From an uncultured Ruminococcus sp. (GTDB lineage: Bacteria > Bacillota > Clostridia > Oscillospirales > CAG-272): 8,898 nucleotides of DNA. Within the stretch, counting starts at the first letter, position 1, and the number at the start of each line of letters is the position of its first letter. Under the pieces are notes generated by a model, which did no database searches, was not told the origin of the DNA, and worked only from the letters and a program-made list of their open reading frames with translations. Both the position numbers and the translations under genes were made by a program. This document shows positions 1 through 6,113 of the stretch, piece after piece. Where the stretch lies: positions 1-8,898 of the forward strand of contig CACYWX010000108.1 in the NCBI GenBank assembly GCA_902778205.1, given 5' to 3'.

Positions 1-4
1 GGAT

Positions 5-39
5 AAAACAGATCGAGCGGTGCTGAAATTGCACCGCTC
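5..39 (-). terminator. Putative intrinsic terminator of the operon
   Basis: A perfect nine-base-pair inverted repeat (arms 15-23 and 31-39, sequence GAGCGGTGC and its complement) encloses a seven-base loop. Read on the minus strand it follows the ATPase stop by about 57 bases and is followed by TGTTTTA, a short imperfect U-tract. There is no T-run on the other side, so it works, if at all, for minus-strand transcripts. The 18-base purine run at 44-61 makes the transcript pyrimidine-only just upstream of the stem. Confidence 0.7.
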
Positions 40-96
40 AGTCAAAGAAAGGGGGGAAAAACAGAGAAGCTTTTCCCATCTAAAATGTGAGAATCA

Positions 97-996
97 TCAG
101 TCTGCATGGGCAGCATTCTCTCCAAACACCCAGAGGTAATAATCCTCCAGTGTAGGAGCGGCGTTCTTTGCGTTCTCCGTCGGCCGCGATCCGCAGAGCA
201 CCCGGAGCAGGACCTCCCCGGTCGTCTCGTCCCGGGAGATATTCGTCACGCGGAACTGGTTCTGCAAAGTCTGTACCTCGCTCTCCGCGCAGGGGACGAT
301 CCACACCGATCCTGCGATCTTCTCCGTCAGAACGTGCGGCGGGGCGTTGTCCGCGATCACGCCCTTTTTCAGCATAATGATATCCCGCGCGATGAACTCC
401 ACGTCCGGTACGACGTGTGTGGCGATCAGCACGATCTTGTCAAACGCGATCCGGGAGATATAGTTGCGGATCGAAATGCGCTGCTTCGGGTCCAGCCCAG
501 CCGTCGGCTCGTCGAGGATGAGGATTTCGGGATCCCCGAGTACCGCCTGCGCGAGGGCAAGCCTCTGCTTCATGCCCCCGGAGAGCGCGCCGATCTTTCG
601 CCCCGGCACGTCGTCCAGCTCCACTGCCTGGAGGATTGCTGGGATCTGCTCCTTCGCCCCGGCCTTTGTCATGCCCTTGAGCGCGGCCATGTACCACATA
701 AACCGCTCCACCGTGAAGTTCGGGTACAGCCCCGGATACTGCGGCATGAAGCCGAGCTTTTCCCGGAAACGGACGCCCATTTTGAGCACGTCTTCGGTCA
801 CGCCGTCCGCGCTGGTGTAGGTGATCGAGCCGGAGTCCGCCTTGAGGTTGTCCGTCAGGATATTCATGAGCGTGGATTTCCCCGAGCCGTTCGGGCCGAG
901 CAGGGCGTAGATGCCCGGTTCGAGCTCCGCGGTGAAACGGTCAAGCGCGAGGTTTGCGCCGTAGGATTTTGTAATATTCTGAATGGTGAGCGTCAT
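97..996 (-). CDS. ABC transporter ATP-binding protein (ABC-2 subfamily)
   Basis: This 299-residue ATPase should power the fused permease encoded upstream in the operon. The canonical motifs are all visible: Walker A GPNGSGKST (34-42), Q-loop Q86 in FMPQYPGLYP, signature LSGGMKQR (138-145), Walker B ILILDEP (158-164) with D-loop GLDP, and the switch histidine H194 in IATH. A C-terminal extension of about 80 residues ends in TLEDYYLWVFGE, a pattern common at the end of ABC-2 ATPases. It uses its own well placed ribosome binding site (GGAGG, 1003-1007) six bases before the ATG, in a 15-base gap after lipoprotein 4. One nucleotide-binding protein serving two fused permease halves implies an ATPase homodimer. 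It is the last gene of the operon, directly before the putative terminator. Confidence 0.95.
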   Translation of the reverse strand: MTLTIQNITKSYGANLALDRFTAELEPGIYALLGPNGSGKSTLMNILTDNLKADSGSITYTSADGVTEDVLKMGVRFREKLGFMPQYPGLYPNFTVERFMWYMAALKGMTKAGAKEQIPAILQAVELDDVPGRKIGALSGGMKQRLALAQAVLGDPEILILDEPTAGLDPKQRISIRNYISRIAFDKIVLIATHVVPDVEFIARDIIMLKKGVIADNAPPHVLTEKIAGSVWIVPCAESEVQTLQNQFRVTNISRDETTGEVLLRVLCGSRPTENAKNAAPTLEDYYLWVFGENAAHAD

Positions 997-1002
997 GGTT
1001 TT

Positions 1003-1007
1003 CCTCC
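1003..1007 (-). promoter_or_regulatory. Ribosome binding site of the ATPase gene
   Basis: GGAGG on the minus strand lies six bases before the ATG at 996. It falls in the 15-base gap behind the TGA of lipoprotein 4, so the ATPase does not depend on stop/start overlap as most other genes of the operon do. Confidence 0.75.
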
Positions 1008-1011
1008 AAAA

Positions 1012-2268
1012 TCATGGTTCGGCGGGATCATCCTCAAATACCCGCAGAATTTCGAGCGTCTCCGGATCGAGGGCACACCGGACGGCATGTATTTCTCCTG
1101 TTTCATAGTATCCCAGCCCGCCGTCGGTCATGCTCGCGTATAGAATCCCGTCCGCCCCCACCGTAAGGGACAGATTTTCAAATCCCTCTGGGAGGTTCGG
1201 GTTGATTTCCGTGATCCCTCCGTCTTTCCAGAATCCGACGGCGACGGTTTTCGTCTCGACGAAATCCGTGTCCCGGTACTCTCCCGGGCGGCCGGTGGGC
1301 ATGGGCTTCGTGCCGAGGTATTCCGATTCCGTCCGCGTGAAATAAACGGCGTCCTCGCCGAAGACGAAGCCGCTGTCAGCCTCGGCGATCCGGACGAATT
1401 TGCTTTCCCCCGCAGGCAGACGGTATAGAACCCAATCACTCCGCCTCTGCTCGACGGCCTCGCCGGAATCCCGGATGAAGGAAATCTTCCTGTCTTTCTG
1501 CGCTCTCAGCCAGAGTTCCCCCTGCCACCAGTCGATAAACCCGAGTCTTTCGTCCGCGGCGGGAGGGGCGACCAGCGTTTTTTCTCCCGTTCTCATGTCG
1601 GTGAGTTCGACCCAAACCCCTTCCGAAGACGCAGGGGCTTCCGCTGATCTTGCCGAATAGGAAGCATTTATGACCGCGAGCGTCTTTCCGTCCGAGCTGA
1701 CGGCAAAACCCGGCGCAAACAGATACCTTTCTCCGACCATCTCCGGCTCCCCTCCTGCAACGGGTACGCGCAGGATCGAGAAGGTTTCGCGCTCTCCCTC
1801 CGGGGCGTCCTCGTCGTACTGCCCCTGCGTGAACCAGAGAAAGCCGCCCCCGACCTTGAAGTCTGGCGAATCGCTCCCGGTCATGTCCGTTTTGCAGATC
1901 AGGCGGAAATCGCTCCCGTCCGGGCGGAGACTGTACAGCTCGCGGGAGAACGCGCCCGTTACGGAATCGGCGGTCATGCCCGAGAAATAGAGGGAGCTTC
2001 CGTCCGTGACAAGGTCCTTGAAATGAAACTGACTGCTGTCCGGACAGATCCCGTCGCTCCCGTCGTGCGCGCAGAGCGGGTCCCGGCAAAGCCCTTCCCG
2101 GATCCCCTCCGGGGTATAGGCCGTGACGAAGAGCAGATTGCTGACATAGGCGGCGGAACCGAGAAAACAGCTGTACTGCGCGTTGAACCAGCGCGGTGGG
2201 GCGGGAGGTTCTTTTGCGCAGGAGAGGAGCAGGAGGGCGGCGAGGCAAATGAGAAACAGCTTTTTCAT
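1012..2268 (-). CDS. Lipoprotein 4, predicted beta-propeller-like, close paralog of lipoprotein 2
   Basis: This is a 418-residue predicted lipoprotein. The signal peptide ends in LLLLSC, giving lipid cysteine C17, followed by a Pro-rich spacer (AKEPPAPP). The cluster C61, C66, H68, C75 (GLCRDPLCAHDG..GICPD) is preceded by C34 and a YTP-x-x-IR segment, as in lipoprotein 2. Matching blocks include DGSDFRLIC, GGGFLWF, the DEDA/EGE segment, VPVAGGEPE, GELWL, RDSGE, EYLGTKPMPTGR (near 316-327) and a C-terminal ALDPETLEILR. The start overlaps the stop of lipoprotein 3 (ATGA, 2268-2265) with GGAGGAG eight bases ahead. It is the last lipoprotein before the ATPase and separated from it by 15 bases. 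Function unknown; location outside the cytoplasmic membrane is inferred from the signal peptide. Confidence 0.88.
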   Translation of the reverse strand: MKKLFLICLAALLLLSCAKEPPAPPRWFNAQYSCFLGSAAYVSNLLFVTAYTPEGIREGLCRDPLCAHDGSDGICPDSSQFHFKDLVTDGSSLYFSGMTADSVTGAFSRELYSLRPDGSDFRLICKTDMTGSDSPDFKVGGGFLWFTQGQYDEDAPEGERETFSILRVPVAGGEPEMVGERYLFAPGFAVSSDGKTLAVINASYSARSAEAPASSEGVWVELTDMRTGEKTLVAPPAADERLGFIDWWQGELWLRAQKDRKISFIRDSGEAVEQRRSDWVLYRLPAGESKFVRIAEADSGFVFGEDAVYFTRTESEYLGTKPMPTGRPGEYRDTDFVETKTVAVGFWKDGGITEINPNLPEGFENLSLTVGADGILYASMTDGGLGYYETGEIHAVRCALDPETLEILRVFEDDPAEP

Positions 2269-3641
2269 GGCAAAATCTCCTCCGAACCGGTATAGGCATA
2301 GGTCAGCATGCTGTCGGATTTCACGCCTGCCGCCATTTTTGCCTTTATTTCTTCAACATAATACAGCTCGAACCGCGCCCAGACCCGCCCGTCCTCGACA
2401 GCATAGAGGTCAACGATATCCGCGCCGCAGTCGGAGAGCACGTCCCGGCTTTCCATCGTTACAAGGTCGAGGGCGGTGAGGCGGCCCTCGGACTGCGAAT
2501 ACTGTTTCGTCAGAATCGGTTTATCGTGGAGCTCTCCGAACTGCGCATGAAACGCTTTTTCCTCCGCGCTCAGCTCCCAGACGACGGAGCCGCGGTAGGA
2601 AAGATCGAGTGGAACATAGTACAAAATCCCCGCGTCCCGGTCGATGCGGAAAAGTCGTGTTTCCTCCCCGGCATTGTATTTCGGTGTCGGGACGGCTTCG
2701 CAGAGAATCTCCTCCTCACCGTCCGTCCCGCGCCGCACAAGCTCGCAGATACTTACAATTCCTCCGCTCGTAAAGGAAAGCTCTTCGTCAAACTCCCCTT
2801 CGATTTCCTCGTCGTTATCAGCGTTGACAGTCCGGTCCGTGCGGCGGATATAGTACAGCCAGCCGTCGAAAAAGGTCAGGTTCCACGATCTGGCCTCCGG
2901 CTCGAAGACGGGAACGCTCTTCTGAAAGCCGTAGTCCGCCGCATAGAGAGAGCCGCCGGACACCTTGCTCCGGTAATAGACCGCGCCGCCGTCCGAGCCG
3001 ACAAGCACCGGCTGCATCCCGTCAGGGTCGTTGATCACCGCGGTCGTCGATCCGTTCTTTTCGAGCCGCAGAACGGGGTGCCCGGTGATTTCGGTGTGCG
3101 CTTTCCCGTCCTCCGCAGTTGTTTCAGCGGTCGTCGATGAGAGATAGACCGTATCGCCGAGCAGCCAGAAATCGAGGATGTCCTGTTCCTGTTCATACAG
3201 GACGCGCACCTTCCCGGAAGCGACATCCATCGCGCGGAGCTGGCAGACGGGCACATCCCCGATCGCCTTCGTCGCCGTCATGGCTGTAAACCAGCACATG
3301 CCGTCCTTCACGATCATCCGGGATTTGGGGTGATTCACCCGCGCGGTACAGGTGCCGGAGTATTCGTGCTGACACAGCGGATCGAAGCAGAGGGGGCGCG
3401 CTTCTCCGGTTTCGAGCGGTGTGTAGAGCAGAAGGTTATTCCCTGTGGAATAAAGTGTTCCGTCGGAATAGTACGCCTCGGAGGAAGCGAGGAAGGGAAG
3501 AGTCTCAGGCGCGCGGGCAATCACGGTTTCCGGCTCAGCCGGTTCGTTTTCCACATCCGCCATGGTCAGCGGAGGCGCGGGGGATTTCGCGCAGGAGAAA
3601 AACAACAGAATGGCGAGGTATATGAGAACCATCTTCTTCAT
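2265..3641 (-). CDS. Lipoprotein 3, divergent member of the paralogous set
   Basis: This is a 458-residue predicted lipoprotein counted from the ATG at 3641 (lipid cysteine C17 in LLFFSCAK). A GTG codon directly before it (3644) is an alternative start. The ATG shares its A with the previous gene's TGA (TGATG), and GGGGG lies ten bases upstream of it, seven from the GTG. After a Pro/Glu-rich linker of about 40 residues comes the shared cluster in a slightly changed form: C85, C90, H92, C98 (PLCFDPLCQHEYSGTC), one residue shorter in the last gap. The strand-rich body contains YYRSK, GWLYYIRR and an acidic insertion (NADNDEEIEGEFDEE, about 273-287). The TK-x-x-PTG motif of its neighbours is missing, and the C-terminus, with a basic/helical KAKMAAGVKSD stretch, does not resemble theirs. 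It is the outlier of the set, perhaps with another ligand. Confidence 0.86.
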   Translation of the reverse strand: MKKMVLIYLAILLFFSCAKSPAPPLTMADVENEPAEPETVIARAPETLPFLASSEAYYSDGTLYSTGNNLLLYTPLETGEARPLCFDPLCQHEYSGTCTARVNHPKSRMIVKDGMCWFTAMTATKAIGDVPVCQLRAMDVASGKVRVLYEQEQDILDFWLLGDTVYLSSTTAETTAEDGKAHTEITGHPVLRLEKNGSTTAVINDPDGMQPVLVGSDGGAVYYRSKVSGGSLYAADYGFQKSVPVFEPEARSWNLTFFDGWLYYIRRTDRTVNADNDEEIEGEFDEELSFTSGGIVSICELVRRGTDGEEEILCEAVPTPKYNAGEETRLFRIDRDAGILYYVPLDLSYRGSVVWELSAEEKAFHAQFGELHDKPILTKQYSQSEGRLTALDLVTMESRDVLSDCGADIVDLYAVEDGRVWARFELYYVEEIKAKMAAGVKSDSMLTYAYTGSEEILP

Positions 3642-4918
3642 CACTTCAATTCCCCCAGATCCCGGATCACGTCGAGCGTCTCCGGATCAAGCGCGACGAC
3701 CCGGTTGATGGTCTCGCCGGTATCGTAAACTCTCTGCTCGTCGTATAGCGTCCCGTAAAGAACGCCGTCCGCCGCCGCGAGAAGCGTCAGAGACTGTCCG
3801 GGCTCGATCCCTTTTCCGGGCGCTCGCTCGATGATTTCCCCGTCCTTCACACAGCCTACCACAAGGTTTTTCGTGATAAAGAAATCGTAATCCCGCTTTT
3901 CCGATCCGCGTCCGGTGGGCATGGGCTTTGTGGCAAAGTATTCGGACTCCGCTCGCACATACCATACGGCGTCCGGGCCGAAGAAATACGATCCCGAAGC
4001 GGCGCTTGTCACTTCTTCAAACTGCTCCGTCTCCCGGTTCAGCCGGTAGAGAACCATCGTGACCGCCGTCTCGGTGACCTCCTCCCCCGAGTCCCGCACA
4101 TACGTCCGCTCGCCGCCCCGTTCCGCCTCCAGCCACAGTTCCCCGAGGGCGTAGTGTACCCGAAACAGCAGGACGTCCTCGGCGGGCGGCGGGACGATCG
4201 TCTTTTCCCCGGTCCCGAAATCGGTGATTTCGACCTGCTGCCCCGCGCTGGTATAGAGGTTGTCGAGATCGGCGGCTTCGGCAAACGAAATCACGGCGAC
4301 GTGCGAGCCGTCCGGGTCCATCGCATAGCTCAGACCGTGGATATATTTCTCTTCCGTGACTCGCTCCGGTTCCCCGCCTTCGACGGGCAGACGCATGAGG
4401 ACCGTGTATTCCGCCTCACCCTCCGTCGCGTCCTCGTCGATTCGCCTTTCCGGAAACCACAGGTAACCGCCTCCTGCATCCAGAGCGGAGAAGTTCCTGC
4501 CGTCCGACGAGCGGGAGCACAGCAGCCGGAAATCGCTCCCGTCCCGGTTCAGAGACCAGATCTGTTTCACCGCCCCGCTCCCTGGCTTCATCCCCGCCGT
4601 CTCCGGATCGAGAAGGAGCGAAAGAAAGAGCTTTTCTCCGTCGGTTGCCACGGACCGGACCATCGCTCTCGTGTCGTCCGGGCAAATCCCATCCGTCCCG
4701 TCGTGCGCACAGAGGGGATCCGTGCAGAGTCCTCTCCGTACCTCGTTCGGGGTATAGACCGTGATCTTACTCATGCGGAAGAAACAGCTGTAAACCCGAT
4801 CTCCCAGCACGCATCCGTCATTCAGGTTGCAGAAAAAGAGGCGTTCGGTTCCTTCGCCTTTTCCGCAGGAGGGCATGATAAGCAACAGCACAAGCAGCGC
4901 CAAACAGCACTTTTTCAT
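3641..4918 (-). CDS. Lipoprotein 2, predicted beta-propeller-like, with C-x4-C-x-H-x6-C cluster
   Basis: This is a 425-residue predicted lipoprotein. The signal peptide is MKKCC plus a Leu-rich core, and the lipid cysteine is C18 in IMPSCGKG; Met at -3 and Pro at -2 make a less usual lipobox. The shared cluster is C65, C70, H72, C79 (GLCTDPLCAHDG..GICPD), preceded by C36 and a YTP-x-x-VR segment. Its body is strand-rich, with repeated turns (DGSDFRLLC, GGGYLWF, GELWLEAE, YVRDSGEEV) and the motif ATKPMPTGR near 329-337. It is clearly the closest relative of lipoprotein 4, matching it along nearly its whole length, so these two are probably a recent duplication. The start overlaps the previous stop (ATGA, 4918-4915), and GGAGG stands six bases ahead of the ATG. 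It probably acts on the outer face of the membrane beside the permease; ligand unknown. Confidence 0.88.
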   Translation of the reverse strand: MKKCCLALLVLLLIMPSCGKGEGTERLFFCNLNDGCVLGDRVYSCFFRMSKITVYTPNEVRRGLCTDPLCAHDGTDGICPDDTRAMVRSVATDGEKLFLSLLLDPETAGMKPGSGAVKQIWSLNRDGSDFRLLCSRSSDGRNFSALDAGGGYLWFPERRIDEDATEGEAEYTVLMRLPVEGGEPERVTEEKYIHGLSYAMDPDGSHVAVISFAEAADLDNLYTSAGQQVEITDFGTGEKTIVPPPAEDVLLFRVHYALGELWLEAERGGERTYVRDSGEEVTETAVTMVLYRLNRETEQFEEVTSAASGSYFFGPDAVWYVRAESEYFATKPMPTGRGSEKRDYDFFITKNLVVGCVKDGEIIERAPGKGIEPGQSLTLLAAADGVLYGTLYDEQRVYDTGETINRVVALDPETLDVIRDLGELK

Positions 4919-6099
4919 TTGGAACCTCCATCTTCGTTGATTTCCGTGAGCGTCGGACGCACGATCACCGGTTCGCCGTTTTCGTCCGTTCCCTCTCCGA
5001 GCGGGACCCCGTCCGAAAAACCGATCAGCGAGCCGCCTTCGACGCGGTACCGGTGTCTTTCCCCGGTCGCCGGATCGAGGGAAACCACCGTGCCGTCGCC
5101 GAGCCGGTAGATATCCGTCACGACCGTCTCGTCCCCGTTTCCGGTGGGCAGTTCCTTCGTTTCCTCGTATTCGTAATAAAACGGCGAAAACCAGATCTTT
5201 CCGTCATAGGGGAATACGGTGCAGTACGCGCTGACGTCATCCGCGGCGATGAATGCCCGGCCGTCCCGGATCACGGCTATTGCGCTCCGGTCGATCCGCT
5301 CCGTCACCATGACGGTGGCGAAGACGGGTTTCGCCGAGCAGAGGAAGACGGCACATCCCTTTTCGCTGAACAGCAGGGAACCGAAGCGCACCCCTTCCGG
5401 CGCCGGGACGAGTGTGGATCCTCCGCCCCTCTTAGGTATGATCTCACACGCGCCGTCCCCTGCATCACCGGCGTGCGTCAGATAATAGTTTTCTTCGTCC
5501 ACGGAAAATCCAACTCCGACGGGCACGTTGTCGAAGATACTTTCCGAGCGGCCGCCGTTCTTCGGGACGCGCATGATCTCGAGGACCTGATCCCCGCGGT
5601 CCGAGAATTCCGCATTCGGATCGGCCCCCTCCCGATACAGGCTGTTCGCGTAATAGAGATACCGGCTGTCCGCAGCAAAGACCGACAGACCGTAGCTCCC
5701 GGCGTTCTCGGTTTCCGCGAGTCCGCGCATCGGATTTACTCCCGCGGGGTCCACGGCGTATATCCCGTACCGCGCGGGATTTTCGGGTTCAAACTTCTTT
5801 GCCAGCATGAAGAGGGTCTCGCCGTCCGTGCAGAACCTCCGCGGGATCCCCATCGTTTCCCCGTCGGGACAGGGGCCGTTCGCTCCGTTGTGGGCGCAGA
5901 GGGGATCCCGGCACAGCCCCGAAGGCCGGTCGAATCCGTCGTGATACACGTTCTTTTTCCAGCTCGGAGCGTTGAGGACGATCGTCTCCCCGATCTGGCA
6001 CCCATCGGGGCGATTGTAGTACGATGTGGGAGGAGGATTCTCGGAACACGCGGGGAGGAGGAGCAGAAAAGCAAGCGCAAGCATCCGAATTCGTTTCAT
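4915..6099 (-). CDS. Lipoprotein 1, predicted beta-propeller-like, with C-x4-C-x-H-x6-C cluster
   Basis: The product is a predicted secreted lipoprotein of 394 residues: basic start (MKRIR), hydrophobic core, and a lipobox ending LPAC that places the lipidated cysteine at residue 18. Shortly after come C34 and the cluster C63, C68, H70, C77 (GLCRDPLCAH...). The rest is a series of short beta-strand-rich stretches with turn motifs such as DSRYLYYANS and DGKIWFSPFYY, typical of propeller-like repeats. ETKELPTG at about 313-320 matches a motif in paralogs 2 and 4. I recognise the type from uncharacterised Clostridia proteins but no function is established. An in-frame ATG at 6117, overlapping the permease stop as ATGA, is an alternative start. 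I chose 6099 because an AGGA stands nine bases ahead of it, whereas the purine box before 6117 touches the ATG, and because it aligns the lipid cysteine with the paralogs. It is the most diverged of the three TK-x-x-PTG members. Confidence 0.85.
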   Translation of the reverse strand: MKRIRMLALAFLLLLPACSENPPPTSYYNRPDGCQIGETIVLNAPSWKKNVYHDGFDRPSGLCRDPLCAHNGANGPCPDGETMGIPRRFCTDGETLFMLAKKFEPENPARYGIYAVDPAGVNPMRGLAETENAGSYGLSVFAADSRYLYYANSLYREGADPNAEFSDRGDQVLEIMRVPKNGGRSESIFDNVPVGVGFSVDEENYYLTHAGDAGDGACEIIPKRGGGSTLVPAPEGVRFGSLLFSEKGCAVFLCSAKPVFATVMVTERIDRSAIAVIRDGRAFIAADDVSAYCTVFPYDGKIWFSPFYYEYEETKELPTGNGDETVVTDIYRLGDGTVVSLDPATGERHRYRVEGGSLIGFSDGVPLGEGTDENGEPVIVRPTLTEINEDGGSK

Positions 6100-6108
6100 G
6101 ACCGTTTT

Positions 6109-6112
6109 TCCT
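6109..6112 (-). promoter_or_regulatory. Ribosome binding site deciding the start of lipoprotein 1
   Basis: AGGA on the minus strand stands nine bases before the ATG at 6099. The alternative ATG at 6117 has GAAGGG immediately adjacent, leaving no spacer. This favours 6099, although the 6117 start would keep the ATGA overlap seen at other junctions. Confidence 0.5.
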
Positions 6113-6113
6113 T

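Larger units (their letters stand above)
1012..6099 (-). other. Tandem array of four paralogous lipoprotein genes
   Basis: Four consecutive genes encode lipoproteins of 394, 458, 425 and 418 residues (genes 1, 3, 2, 4) sharing a lipid cysteine at residue 17 or 18, a C-x-D-P-L-C-x-H-x(5,6)-C cluster about 45-70 residues later, and a strand-rich body. Genes 2 and 4 are the closest pair although gene 3 stands between them, which suggests duplication followed by insertion or divergence. The array sits between the permease and its ATPase, so the lipoproteins are probably parts of the transporter system rather than passengers. Confidence 0.8.

Noticed and set aside
15..39. Hairpin as a terminator or attenuator for plus-strand transcription
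   Set aside because: On the plus strand it is followed by purines (AAAGAAAGGGGGG) rather than a T-run, and no plus-strand gene is supported.
106..1143. Long plus-strand open frame of 345 codons opposite the ATPase
   Set aside because: The minus-strand ATPase has every ABC motif in order; the opposite frame has Arg/His-rich composition and no recognisable domain. The purine run at 44-61 is too far from this start to act as its ribosome binding site.
4154..5110. Plus-strand open frame of 318 codons opposite lipoprotein 2
   Set aside because: It is a shadow frame: no signal peptide or motif, and it crosses the overlap of two well supported minus-strand genes.
2044..5913. Cys/His clusters considered as c-type cytochrome haem sites
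   Set aside because: Haem c sites need C-x2-C-H (rarely longer spacers) with His directly after the second Cys. Here the pattern is C-x4-C-x-H with a third Cys, and no cytochrome maturation or redox gene is nearby.
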